A DNA stretch of 64,000 bases from Hesseltinella vesiculosa (lineage: Eukaryota > Mucoromycota > Mucoromycetes > Mucorales > Cunninghamellaceae): the NCBI GenBank assembly GCA_002104935.1, contig MCGT01000013.1:558001-622000 (forward strand), written 5' to 3'. The position numbers and the translations under genes are program-made. Under the pieces are notes generated by a model. That model was not told the DNA's origin and did not search any database. It worked only from the letters and a program-made list of their open reading frames with translations. Below are positions 42,911 through 54,887 of the stretch, in pieces. How positions within the stretch are numbered: position 1 is the first letter of the stretch; the number at the start of each line of letters is the position of its first letter.

Positions 42911-44657
42911 ATGGAAAGAAAAGTAAAAAGTCAAATGCACACCCAGAGCGCTCAGTCAAACTCACCTCCGCCCTGTCTTTTTTTTAAAAAAAGCGAGACA
43001 TCCGCCGATGGCAAATCGCTAGCCTGGCCATTGACAATAACCAGTACCAAAAAGCTCTTGAAAGCTACTCGGTAAATCCTACCTTTTATACGTGCAGTAA
43101 GCTGACACCTCATATAGGAATGCTGCCCTTCTTCTAAACAACACTTTAATATGGGCATGATCTATGCCGCCCTGGGTCGTCACCGACAAGCTGTAAGCTC
43201 AGAAAAAAAAAAAAAAAAAAAAGAGGCTGACTCTCTCTCGATAAAAAAAAAATAAAATAAGCTGGAAGCGTATGCCAAGGCGATAGAAATCGACACTTAC
43301 TTTGCTGTTGGCTACTTTCAAGCTGGAGTATGTCATTTCCAACTGACAAACTTTGCTCAAGCTCGTGCGTGCTTCGACTCAGCCTACCATGTAAACACCA
43401 CTGCATCTCGTTGTTTGTTGCATGCTCACCGTTTTCTTTCCACTTTTTGCATAGTGCTTGCGCGGTAACAAGATGATCAACTATCGTCAACTGGGTTTGC
43501 AGTTTGTGCTTTACGCATGTGAAATCCTGTACAACCGTGGGGTCTGCCTCCTCTACATGGACAATGAAATGGAAGGCGTGATTGATTTCTTCGAAGCCCA
43601 GCGACTCAAAGTCCATCGCCAGCACATCACCATCGACCTGGCCGTCCAGACCCGCTCACAGAAGCTTGGCATCTATTCCGTTCCACCGGCCGTCGTCTTC
43701 CGCTTGACCGACACCCAGCGTCAGCTGCTCGAAGACACCGATCTCACCACCACGTTTTACAAAATGTACGACAAGTTCATGCTGGCTTCCGCCGGCACAG
43801 CCAAAAACCCAGCCATCCCGGAAGGTTGCTCAGCTTACGTGGCTCTGCCCACCGACAATAACGCGTCTTCTGCTCCTCGACGTCAGCCAGCCAATCGCCC
43901 GCACCATTCACAGCCGTCGCCCATCAGCAAAAAGCGCAGAACCTCCAAAACCTACCTACGCTCATCGTCTTGCGTGGCTGCTGACATCCTTCCAAAGCCC
44001 TCTTTCTCCTCTTCCTCCTCTTCCTCCATTTCACCAACAAGAAACACATCCTTAAAGCCTGCTCATACACCGCTTATCCAACGTCCTCTGCCTCGAACTC
44101 GGTCCCTGCCTTCTCTCCAGAAACAACCTCTCCCGCCTGCCATCCAAGTAGGCCCCTTTCCTTCCTCATCAGAAAAACATGAGCTGTCCTCGTCTGCATC
44201 ACCAAACACCCCTGCCTTGATCCACAGTGCTTCATCCACTTCCACCCTTGGCTCCCCTCTTGCTTTGGCTTTAGCGCCTGACCCCCACCCTACAGCTACC
44301 TACCACCTTGCCGATGTACCTGCAGCCGCCGACCATAAGCTTCAAGCTCCTGACCCTGCTGCCCTCTCTTCCTCCAAGGTCAAGGTCAAACTTCACCACC
44401 AAGACAGCCGTGTGCTCATGCTCCCAGCCAACCTGTCTTTTTGTGCCCTCCTGGACAAAATCTATGAAAAACTCGACGTACCTGCCTCGGCAACCTTGGC
44501 TCTAAAATACCGAAACAAAGAAGGTGCCATCGTACCACTGGACCCTCCAACCCAAACCTGGTGCCTTGCCAGGCTTTTGGAAGATACCATCCAACGCAGC
44601 AACTCTCCCTTGGGAAAAGTGGAGTTATGGTGCAACCTTGTTAATCAACAACAATAA
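42911..44657 (+). CDS. NoxR/p67phox-like NADPH oxidase regulator
   Basis: Five or so exons. Exon 1 codes only MERK, spliced in phase to RDIRRWQIASLAIDNNQYQKALESYS. Then come TPR-like helices: CPSSKQHFNMGMIYAALGRHRQALEAYAKAIEIDTYFAVGYFQAGVCHF, and CLRGNKMINYRQLGLQFVLYACEILYNRGVC, the phrase that marks p67phox/NoxR. The activation-domain region LGIYSVPPAVVFRLTD follows. A Ser/Pro-rich linker of about 170 residues leads to a C-terminal PB1 domain (KVKVKLHHQDSRVLMLPA...LALKYRNKEGAIVPL). NoxR binds Rac-GTP and activates Nox enzymes that make superoxide for hyphal growth and development. The first exon is only 12 nt of coding and would be missed by a simple frame search. Confidence 0.88.
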
Positions 44658-45646
44658 TTAAATCATGCTTGTTGGGCTCCAAAAAATCCACCCCAGCCAT
44701 TTTCCAACCTTTGAGACTTTGATGACAAGCAAGAATCAGTGGCTTCATCTCTTTTGTCTGACCATCGTTGGGACAAAAATATGGGAGATTTCTTTTCCTC
44801 TAAATGACAAGCAGAGACAAGTTGCAAAGTGCTTGAACGGCTTCCCTTCCAGCCTCGGTCTCATATCACCCATGTTAACTTCTCACCCTTCTCTCGCACT
44901 TCGAAACAGGAAGCAACAGCTTTCTTTTTAAGCCGGGAAAGACTTTTTTTTTCATTTGATCAATATAAAAATGAGGTTGCTATTCTTATGGAGCATAAGA
45001 AAGCAGGCGGAAAAAATTGGGGTTAGCTCCCTTTGCGTACCGCAGCCACGGAAATCTTTAGTAAAAGGCGAAAGATTTATACGTAAATGATCACAGTACA
45101 GGAGCAACGAGGAAAAAAAAGAAAAGAGTAGCCAGTATTCGCACCTCTTTTATAGTTTTTTTCTGGTCCAAAAAAAATTTTCTCGGAGTGTGACCGGTCC
45201 CGAGTCAGTTTTTTTCCTTAAAAAACAAAGGAGCCCCATGAAATCGAATCCAACACCGCAGAAAAAAACAGTCCTTGCAAAATCCAGGGGAAATAATTTA
45301 AACGCCTGGCGAAAATGGCTCGAAATTTGGCTGGGCAACTTAAACCAATTGACCAGCTAAGACTGGTCGTTCCCTGAGATGCACGATCTTTAGTCATACT
45401 TGTCTGATTTTTTGAACACCTGCCAATTCAGCGGCCGCCATCTCAAAAATGATTGCAGTTGGGCGAGCCATGGATACTTTTTAGAAGCGATGAGGAAAGA
45501 AACGTAGAGACAGCTTTGGGCAAGGACATAAAGCACGTTCGGGCATCCAACACCAGATGATGCACATGTTACGGTGGAATCAAGTGGCCACATGGGCTTA
45601 GCGAGGGCACATCGTGCATAACAACAAGCATAAAACCATATTATTT
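44658..45646. other. Convergent intergenic region, no gene seen
   Basis: 989 bp between the stops of NoxR and the HIRIP3-like gene. Short frames here lack motifs and splice logic. Both 3' UTRs should lie here. Nothing repeated or structured was noticed. Confidence 0.5.
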
Positions 45647-47112
45647 TTATTCGCTATCGGATTGATCGCCTAGGAAAGCGACATCCAAACCACCAGAAGC
45701 TTCACTGGCATCGCTGGCGTCTTCGTCGCTATTGTCGTCATCACTGGTGCTTTTTCCATCGCCGTCATTGTCGCTGTCTTCGTCTTTATCACTGGTGAAT
45801 ACAGGAGCTGGTCGAGGCTGTGTGCTTGTCTGGGCCCGACGACTTCGTCGGCCACCACTAATAATGTTTTCCGTACTGAGACTATCCAGCTCGCTTCTCA
45901 GCTCTCGAGCGTCCTTGACAGCTTTACATTTCTCCAAGGTGGGACGGCCTGGACGAGGAAAAAAAAAAAAAAAGTCGAGCTGTCTGCTTTGTGATGTCAC
46001 ACCCAATGGTCGATTACCTTCAACACCCAGGTCCTCCAATATGCTCTTCAGCTTGTCTATTTGGGCCTTTGCAGATCGGCAATCGGCGAGCTCGACGTTC
46101 CACCGCTTGACGACGCCACACTTGGAGATGTAAGACTTCAGTCGCTTGATCGTTTCTTCAGACTTGCCGGTCACTTTGATAGGCTAGAACGCGGCAAGGG
46201 TTATTTTAAGATGCCAGTAGGAGCGAAAGATGAAGAAGGGGGGGAGGTTACCTCGGCCGACGTTTTTTTACTGGCAGATGTCTTCTTGGCAGAGGAGGTT
46301 TCCTTCTTTTTCTTCTTTGGAGGGGCTTCTGACTCCAGGTCGCTGTCATCCGAGCTCTTATTGTCATCATCGTCGGAAGTGTCGTTTTCATTGGGAGAGA
46401 CATCACCGCCTTGGCCTTCACCAGCGGATTCATCGTCATCCGAGTCTTGCAAAGCTGCACGGGCCCTGGATCGCTTCTTCGACTTTGGTACAACTTCTTC
46501 TTCGTCTTGTTCGGATTCGTCCACATCCACTCTGGCTTTGCCTTGCATAGCTTTTTCTCGGTCACTTTCTGACTGGTCACCTGTGTCCTCTTCACTACCG
46601 CCTTCCAGATTTGCCTAGCGTGCAAAAATGAACCAATTCAAAAAAAAAAAAAAGTATGAGCCCCAGTCAGCCATCCCTTGTGTGTGTGTCGGCAATGTCT
46701 TACAAACGTTTCGTCAATGAGCTTGTTCACGCGCTTCTTCAGCGGCTTCAAGGTGTCTTTATCGAGGCCCTAAAAGAGATTTGGCATGAGAAGTGATCTT
46801 TGATCCGTCATGATGCACTTTCTTTGTACTCACCAGCTCTTGTTCTAGTTTCTGGCGGATCATGGAAGGGGTAACGACACTATCAAAAAAAAGGATTGAG
46901 CAAGAGCTCATCCGACAGAATATGCTCTCTGCCAGCGATTCAACACCAAAACTTACTCTGGATCGCTGTTCTTCAAAACCCTGATAAAATGAAAGCTGGT
47001 GAGCATTGGCGGCATAGTCAAAGACCGCCAAGTCCACAAGTGCTTACGTCTTCAATACTTTTAAGAAGTTTGGAGAATCGATCAATTCTGTCATCTGCAA
47101 AGGATCACTCAT
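45647..47112 (-). CDS. HIRIP3/CHZ-domain histone chaperone-like protein
   Basis: About seven exons. MSDPLQMTELID begins a short first exon; exons 2-4 give VLKNSDPE, VVTPSMIRQKLEQEL and GLDKDTLKPLKKRVNKLIDETF, which together look like a DEK_C-type helix bundle. A long acidic Ser/Asp-rich stretch with KKKKKE patches follows. Then EETIKRLKSYISKCGVVKRWNVELAD, KLKSILEDLGVEGRPTLEKCKAVKDARELRSEL is the HIRIP3 core, close to the CHZ motif that binds H2A.Z/H2A-H2B. The tail is acidic (SDNDGDGKSTSDDD). It should be a nuclear histone chaperone; the HIRA link is known from animal homologs and inferred here. Confidence 0.85.
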
Positions 47113-47262
47113 GTCTATGAAAATCAGTTGAAAATGTTTAAAGGGAGAAAAAGGCACGTCGACGCGGTCCAAGTCTTTTTTTTTTTTAAAAAAAAAAAAG
47201 GTGAGTGACTTTCCCGCCAGCTTTTTTTTTTTTTTCCATTTTCACATATTCATATTATAGTC
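47113..47262. promoter_or_regulatory. 150-bp divergent promoter, HIRIP3-like and CENP-O
   Basis: Only about 150 bp separates the two start codons, so one promoter must drive both genes. It contains an almost perfect T9-A11 inverted run at 47176-47198 and a second T run just upstream of the CENP-O start. Confidence 0.6.
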
Positions 47263-48501
47263 ATGAGCTTGCAAGATAATCCATTGTAAGTATGATACAG
47301 CAATGTTAAGATGCTCAACTACTTGTATACTTTTGTTGATAATAGCGTGGACAGACGCATTATAATGGCTGATCGAGTGGCCCAGCTTCAAAGCCAAGGT
47401 AAAAAAAAAAAAAAAAAAAAAAGCATCCAATGCTTCCACGCGCTTACTTGAACTTGACGCTTTCAGTGGATAACCTCAAGGAAAAGGAAAATACAATTCG
47501 ACACAAACTTGCTCAAGAAAAGATCTCATACCTAGTCACCACAAAATTTGCCAATGCCATTCAAGGTAATGTTTCTTTTCATTGCCTAGCCATTGCTGAG
47601 GCTCATGAACCACCTCTTTTTAGATCCTCAACGACAAAAAGCTGTCGACATGAAAGATTTGCAACAAAACGTATGTGAATTTGCTTCGCTGGATGTAGAC
47701 CAAAATAGAGGAGACGCTGATACTTTACGTTATCGTTGATAGTTGGTGCGGCAACTGGTCATGGCAACAGAGGCTCGACATGCGCAAGAACTGGTCGCCA
47801 CGTACCGTTTGGCCGGCCAAACTGCGTTTAACTTCCACAATAAGTACGATGGCATCCGTCTGGAAACGTTTTTCCAAGGAAAATACTACGAGCCCTACTA
47901 TATCTTTTTCATCAACAATACTCGACGTCGTTTGAAGCAGCATACTTTACCCTCGTTTATTCCGGTAGAGCGACTAGCCAGGCAGTTCTTGTCATGGGAC
48001 AATGATGTACGCAAGAGAGAGAGGACCCGACTGTTTTAAGCTAATTCTCGACTTTTTTTTTTCTATGGTAGACCCTGCTGCGCATTCTGCAAGACCTGCT
48101 GTTGGCCTTTGTGGCTCGACGCGAAGAATTCAACCTCCTACGTCAAAAAACCAAGGACATTGCGGGCATTGAGTTCTCTTTGGAAGATGCTGCCTATACG
48201 ATTTCGGAAATCACCGTGCCCACAGCCGAAGATGAAACGTAACTGGTTTTTTTTTTATCACCTGGTCCTGATCCTCTCTTTTTCTAGCATGCTCTCCATC
48301 AGGTTAAAGTACGATAGCCTTGCATCATTGCAACCCAAAGTCACCGCTCGTTTGTACGCGGTGAACAGTGGGAAACCCGCTCGTTATACCCGGCTCTCCT
48401 TTTGCCAAGACGATGACAACCCATTCTACCGAGATCCTCTTCACCTCGCTGTACGCAAATGCATTGAGATAGCCAACAAAAGCCCTGCTGGTCATCGTTG
48501 A
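47263..48501 (+). CDS. Kinetochore protein CENP-O/Mcm21-like
   Basis: About seven exons. The N-terminus joins in phase across two introns: MSLQDNPF, VDRRIIMADRVAQLQSQ, then VDNLKEKENTIRHKLAQEKISYL, a coiled coil. The core is ATYRLAGQTAFNFHNKYDGIRLETFFQGKYYEPYYIFF, then LKQHTLPSFIPVERLA and DTLLRILQDLLLAFVARREEF, the hallmark phrases of CENP-O (yeast Mcm21). The C-terminal part has LSIRLKYDSLASLQPKVTARLYAV. CENP-O works in the COMA/CENP-OPQUR complex of the inner kinetochore. Presence in this fungus fits a constitutive kinetochore network. Confidence 0.85.
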
Positions 48502-48543
48502 AATAAACCAGACGATCAGAGATGTCAAAACGAGAGTGTCCAT

Positions 48544-51500
48544 TTAATTTGAAGCTGGTAAGAAAGGATTCACAATGAAGATTTTGATGGTGGTAGGAAG
48601 GCTGTCCAGGGAGACTTCGATGGACACTTTGAGGCGGCCAAAGGTCATGAACTGCTGAGTGCCGGTCGAGGCGTCGTGAGGACAGGTCAGCAAGGACGTG
48701 TTTTCATCTTGCTGGGAAGCAGCGGTCAGAGGTGGCGAGGCGAGAGGCACGCCGGGCATATCCCTGTTTGTTGAGCGCCAGTGATCGATGGTCTTGCCGT
48801 TCATCACTTCGTCCTGAAGCCAGTCAACCGCAATAAACCCAGGTCCATAGGTAAAGCGGCGGATGGGCATGGCATCGGCATACACACGGGCTTCCAGGCC
48901 ATACTCAGGCACAAGCAAGTCAAAGGCGCGGTCACCCACTTGCAGCACAATGGCGTCGTACACCAGCGGTTTGTCCGTCGTAGCTGCCAAGCGGCTCAGG
49001 TACATAGACAGGTACAGATGGCTACTTTGATCCTGGGCATCCTTGGCCGAGTTCTTCTTCCAGTTGCAGTGCAAGGCCACGGATTCCATTGTTTTTTTGT
49101 TGTAGCCGCATTGGTCTAGTGGGCAAGTAAGAAGAGCATTGGTTAAAACAGCTCGAGCTTTTTTTTTCTGAAATAAATGTACCTTTTTCCAACAAGGCAG
49201 ATTCCAAGAGACGATGAACCATGACATCGGCATAACGACGGATAGGCGACGTGAAATGGGTGTACATGGGGACATTGAGAGCGTAGTGAAGGTATTCATC
49301 GTCGTTCTCAAAGGTGCCGGTGCAGAAATACTTTGCTCGGCGCATGGGCTTGATGGCCAAGATACGTAGGACAGCACGCACGTCGTCAGAGGGAATGGCA
49401 TCAAACGAAGCCTGCAAGGACCCCGAGCTGCTATCGTCAATCGTATAGCCTAGCTCGCTGGCAGTCTTGATGAATTCAGCCTGTGCGAGGAAAAAAAAAA
49501 AAAAAAAAAAACGTTGAAATGGTGATCAGCGGTGGACAAACAGCGTCAGCTTACCATGCGTCGCTCGACTGGGTGTTCATGGCGACGCAGTAGAGCTTCT
49601 TCCGGGTAAGTGTCACATATTTTCTCGGCAACGCTCATGTTGGCACGCAGCATGAATTCTTCAATCAGGCGGTTGGCTTCCTTGAGTTGATACACCCACA
49701 CTTTGATTGGTTGGCCTTCGTCATCCAGCGTAAAGGACAGCTTGATGGAGTTCATGGACAAGGCTCCGTTTTCAAACCGGCGTTTGCGCATGTGGACGGA
49801 GAGTTTGTGCAAGGCAAGAATGTCTTTTTCAATAGCACTGACCAACGATCGATCTGACACCTTGGCCTCAGCTGGGAGGCCATGGCCATCAATGACTTGC
49901 TGGGCATCATCGTACGCCAGCTTGGCGCAAGATCTAAACAACACAAAAGAGGAGAAATAAGTCTCCAATTTTTTTTTTCTTCAAAGAGCGTAAATAGGAA
50001 ACAGCGCTTACTTGATGATGGTGCGGCCAAACCAGGTGTCAATGATATTGCCTTTGTCGTCCATTTTCCAGATGACGGAGAAAGCGAGGCGTTCGACATC
50101 GGGATTCAGACTGCACAGCTGCTCGCATAGCAAGGATGGTAGCATAGGAATGACCCGGTCGACAAGGTACGTACTGGTGGCACGCTGACGGGCCTCGGCA
50201 TCCAACTTTGTATTGCGGTTGACAAAGTAGGAGACGTCGGCGATATGCACGCCCACTTCAAACTGATGGTCGTCCAGTGCAATGATGTGCAGCGCGTCGT
50301 CAAGGTCCTTTGCGGTAGCTGGATCGATGCTGAAGACACGATAGTCGCGCAGGTCACGGCGGTGCTTGTATTGCTTGTTGGGGATTTCCCAGGGTGTCGT
50401 GGGCAGGCAGCTCAGGGCATTTTTGCTGAAACCGGCATCCAAGATGTTGTTATCGGCAAGGATGCAGGCTTCATCGACCTTGACATCGCCTATCTTTCCC
50501 ACATGGCTAACCACCCGACCAAAGGGATACTGCGTGTCAATCGGCCAACGAACAAGTTTGACCTAGAGTGTTAAAAAAAAAAAAAAAAAAAGGAAGGTCA
50601 GCGTTTCCGTTACGGCTTCATTTTTGACCACACTTGCTGAATAAATGTCTTGAGCAAACGATGCAGGATCGGCTAAAAAGTCTTCAGGTGCTTTTTTCAG
50701 ATGGACAGCCACCAAAGGGACGCGCTTGTCGGTTGGCTTGAACCAGACAAATGGAGTTGCATTGTCATTGCCCTCACCAGGTCGATTGCGAAGCAATGTA
50801 CTAGAAGATGCAAGTAAGAGAAAGGTCAATACCGAGGCAACGTCACGGTTGGACGCTTTTACCCAGTGTACTGCTGATCTTCCAGTCGCTCAAGAATACC
50901 GACGACCTTGCCGGCGTATTTTGGTTTTCGATCATCCTCATCTTTCGTTGGCTGATCGCTGGCGGCTAGGTCCTCTTGATTGAAGGCATCGATTTCCAAG
51001 GCAAGGTCGGTTGAGAGGGATGAATCACCGTTGACGGGGGTGACGGCTGGATCAGCTAGGGTAGGCTCCGGTGCCTTGTTGTTGCTGTTTGACTTTTCTT
51101 GGTGATCCTTTTCCTTGGCCAGCTTCAGTCCCCAGATCTTATCCACTTCGACAAGCTTGACCACAACCATATCACTTTCGAGAGCACGGTTGCGATCGCG
51201 GCTACCAAAGATATAGATATCATGGGCCAAAGCGTCGGAGGTGACATAGCTATCGTTTCGGTTTCGTTTGTTGATGCGCAGCACGCCGCTATAAAACGAA
51301 CCATCCTCGAGTCCCTTTTGGAGCACTTCCGGCGCAAGGTACCGGTCATATCTAGCCCTGCGTTTGCCGCCAGGTCGGATCACATCATCTGGATGTATGT
51401 AGCCTATATCCATCGACAAAAAAGGTCAATGTGGTTTTTCAAAAAGGCAATTTCTTTACCTTTTTCTTGGTCAGCCTTGGGCTTTTTGTCTTGCTTGATC

Positions 51501-52447
51501 TTCTTTTCAGCTGCTGTCTTTCCCTTGTCTTCAGCCAAAGGCTTCTTTTCCTTCTTTGCTTCTTTGGCATCTGTAAAATGTAAGAGGGTGATGTTAGCAT
51601 GCGATTTCTTTTTTTTTTTCTAGGTGATGCCCTGACGTGCCTTTGGACTTTTTGTTGGATAAATCAGGTTGGGGTGGCTGTGCTTTGATGTTTTTATCTA
51701 CTTTTTTTTTAAAAAACAAGCGGGTGAGCAAGTGCTGTGGCGGAAGCATTGCCTTTTTTTCTTACCTTTTTTCTGGAGCGTATCTGGTCTTGTCTTTTTC
51801 AAAGGAAGTGCAGCGTCGTTGATGGCTGCGGTAGTTTGGGAGGCGGGAGATTCGAGCTGCTTCTTCTTGGCGCGGTCACGGCGTTTTTTACTTTTGCTGA
51901 CGGGGGGCAAAGGCGAGGGAGGAGAAGCCAAAGGTGCCGCAGTGCCGTCGGTGGCGATCGTGGGAACAGCACCTGAAGCAGGTGGCGGTTGATTGGTTTC
52001 CTCAGCGGCAGTGGCAGCAGTAGCTTTTTTACGGTCTCTGCGTTTCTTGGCTGTCTTTGTCGTCACAGCGGTGGGCGTGTCGTTGGACTGCGGCAAGATG
52101 GTGCTGTCATCCTTGGGCTGATGACGTTCGGATGGCATCATCGTCTTACTGTTGGCTGGCTTGGTTTTTGGAGAAACGGCAGTTTCTGGTAGGGCATGGG
52201 GCGTAGGCAATGGTTCTTCGGCAGCCAGATGATTGTGTTTGGCAGGAACAAAGTGAGAATCCAAGTAAGCATTGCCGAAAGTTGGCTTGGCGACGTTGCG
52301 GAATCGAGTAGGTCCATTAGCCATCAGATCTGTGAAAGTAATCTCTTCGACTTCCTGCTCCATGACCTTTCGTTGACCAGAGAGTGAGAAGGAAGGCATG
52401 GGTTTTCTGGATGCATTGGTGTTATCAGCCAAGGCTGGTCGATCCAT
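48544..52447 (-). CDS. DIS3L2-like 3'-5' exoribonuclease (RNB family)
   Basis: About ten exons. The first exon is a long low-complexity part (MDRPALADNTNA...KKRRDRAKKKQ), then two more Lys-rich exons, then the cold-shock region YIHPDDVIRPGGKRRARYDRYL, FYSGVLRINKRNRNDSYVT, FGSRDRNRALESDMVVV. The RNB domain follows: RVFSIDPATAKDLDDALHI with all four catalytic Asp present, VGVHIADVSYFV, and HFTSPIRRYADVMVHRLL near the end. Intact Asp residues separate it from yeast SSD1, which lost activity. DIS3L2 degrades uridylated RNAs in the cytoplasm; this is inferred. The stop (48544) is 42 bp from the stop of the convergent CENP-O gene. Confidence 0.9.
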
Positions 52448-52967
52448 GTTCTATACAACAAGATGTGTAAGTGATCAGTCATCAGAGTAGATGGTTCATG
52501 AGCAGTGTTACATACGGTGTCGTTTTTATGTTGGGCGCTTCTTTTTCTTCCCATGCGGTCGTCAAGGATACAACAAGCGTTTAGAGAAAAGAAAAAATGA
52601 AAAAATAAGGGGGGAGGAAAAACCTGCGACACCATCTGTCTCCGGTCGGGGAATCAACCTCGGCTTGCCTTTTTCTTTTTTTTTTTTTTTTTTCTCAAGA
52701 AAGTGGGTCAGGGGGAATCCTTGCCATGCAGAAACTTGACACGTGACACCTGAGCCTTTGGTGTTTGCACAAAGGCCATCATAGGAGGCACCAACAAGGC
52801 GTAAAGGCGGCAGCTGAAAAAAAAAAAAAAAAAAAAAAAGGCATTTTCAAAGGAGCGTCTCGCTTTTTTTTAATATTTTTTTCCCTTCTTTTCCCTCTCA
52901 GTTTCTTTTTCGTCTGCCACCCCCCCTTATTTGTGTTCTTTGTTCTCTGCATTACAGCACTGTCGCC
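52448..52967. promoter_or_regulatory. Divergent region between DIS3L2 and C78 peptidase
   Basis: 520 bp with T and A runs (52678-52693, 52817-52838) and no supported frame. Upstream of 52968 is a CCCCCC run followed by TTTGTTC-rich DNA. Both promoters must lie here. Confidence 0.4.
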
Positions 52968-54545
52968 ATGGCCTCTTCTGATTATCTATCCAGTGCAAGT
53001 ACTGCTTTTACCCAAAAAGGTAACTTCCCACTCTGCTCATCCGTCTCAATAAAGAGGAAATAACAAAACGATGAAAAATGATCTTGCCTCTTTCTCACAT
53101 TTCCCTTTGCCTTGTTCCAACTAGATCCACAGTCTCCAGCCTTGGCTGATCCTGTCCAAGACGCATCCCAACTTCTTTCAAAGGTAAATCTATTCGCTTG
53201 GACACTTTTATTCTTACCATGCTCACCCCCCCCCCACTTTTTGCGGTCGTAGCGAAAACATCACCAAGTCGACATGGTGATGGATGATCAAGATACCAAA
53301 CGCACAATGACCAATGCCTATGCTCGCAATCGATTCAACAGCGATCCTACTATTTGGACACAAGTCCAACCCATGAAGGAATCTAGCCGCACTCCTGGTA
53401 CTATCCCTTTTAGACACGCAAAAAAAAAAGGGGGGGGGGCAAAAGGCTTTGTCGCTCAACTGTTCTTTCCCATTAGGAGTGATACCTCGTTTAGAACCTC
53501 ATTTTACCCGCCTGAACAAAAAGGGAAAGACAGTATCGGCCTATTTGTGTAGCGCCATGACGGACCATATCTCCACTGGTCTAGGAGATCTTGGTTGGGG
53601 CTGTGGCTACCGCAACACACAGATGCTCATGACCTTTTTACAACGTGCACAACAAGGCGGTGACCGGCTGCTCCCTCAAGTGTGTGATATCCAGGGTATT
53701 CAAACGCTATTAGAAAGAGCATGGCAAGAAGGTAAGCTCCTCTTCAAACCTTCACATCGGCTGACCTCCTTGAACCTCCAGGATTCGATCCACAAGGGGC
53801 AAAGCAGCTGCAACAGCATGTGTACAAGACAAGAAAATGGATTGGCACCACCGAAGTCTACAGTTTATTGGCATACCTGGGCATTCGCTCCACCATTCTG
53901 GATTTCCATCAACCCACGGGTCTCCACCACGATGCTCTGTTTGATTGGATTCAGTTCTACTTTGAATCCGGTGCCAAAAAATCCCACAAGCCAAAGACCG
54001 TCTACATGACCGACCGTCCTCCCTTGTACTTACAACATGCTGGTCATAGTCGCACCGTCATTGGTATCGAAATTCTCAAGGATGACAAACGCAACCTAAT
54101 CATGTTTGACCCTGGTCGTCGCATGCTGCGCTCCTACCGCCAAAAAGACCCTGACCAGCGGCCATCCACCTCCACCGCCACCAGCCTACCCTCGCCCAAC
54201 TCCACCACTTCAGAACTAGATGACGACGGAAGCAACCATGAGGAGGACGATGTCGACGAAGTCAGCACCCCCAAAGACTCCGATCCACCTTCCAGCCTAG
54301 CTTCACGATTCCTTTCCAGCATTACCCAACATACCAACCTGCCTGCAAACTTGCTGCGCCCCTTTCGTGTGGATGCCAAGACCATTGCTAAAAACAAACA
54401 ATACCAAGTGCTTGTCCTCGGTGAAGTGATTGATGAACGGCCCTCGGGTGGCAATGCCAAATGGGATGAAACGGGTGGTTTCTTGCTGAGTGATGAAGAA
54501 CGAGACCAAAGGAAACGGGTCACCAGTATCAGCATGACCTTGTAA
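52968..54545 (+). CDS. Peptidase C78 (ZUFSP/Mug105-like deubiquitinase)
   Basis: About five exons. The N-terminus (MASSDYLSSASTAFTQKD...) has no zinc fingers. The catalytic domain has GDLGWGCGYRNTQMLMTFL with the nucleophile Cys, then TTEVYSLLAYLGIRSTILDF, PLYLQHAGHSRTVIGI with the His, and IMFDPGRRMLR with the Asp. An acidic insertion of about 60 residues (SELDDDGSNHEEDDVDEV) splits the domain before the C-terminal QYQVLVLGEV. Fission yeast Mug105 is a zinc-finger-less C78 DUB, and this fits that type; the ubiquitin-chain specificity is unknown. The 5' exons are small and end in long C runs. Confidence 0.85.
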
Positions 54546-54887
54546 TCTCCACGCCTGTGACCTTTTTTTTTTTTTTTGGTTGCTTTTTATTCACTCCCCC
54601 TCCCAACCTCATCATAATATTTTTTTTTTTGATCTGTATGCCCCCTCTCCCACTTTTTTTCTCAACAAGTACAGTAAAAATTCCTCCACTTTTTCAGTTT
54701 GGGACCAAAAACAATGCCGATGACTCTGGGTTGAATTTCCCGGCCAATCAAAAGCGGCGTTGGCACGAAAAAAAAGAAACCAGCGAAACAAGCTTTTTTT
54801 TGCATGGGATTCTCATTTTTTTTTTTTTTTCACTATTTTATAGCTTTCCCTTTTTTATTCTTTCTTCGTCTACATTTTACATTTAGT
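54546..54887. promoter_or_regulatory. Spacer upstream of SSC1
   Basis: 342 bp between the C78 stop and the Hsp70 start. It contains several T runs and a CCAAT-type box (GGCCAATCAAAAG near 54740). No perfect heat-shock element could be recognised. Confidence 0.4.

Noticed and set aside
54720..54740. GAATTTC before SSC1 as a heat-shock element
   Set aside because: Spacing between the GAA and TTC units is one base instead of two, and no third unit is present.
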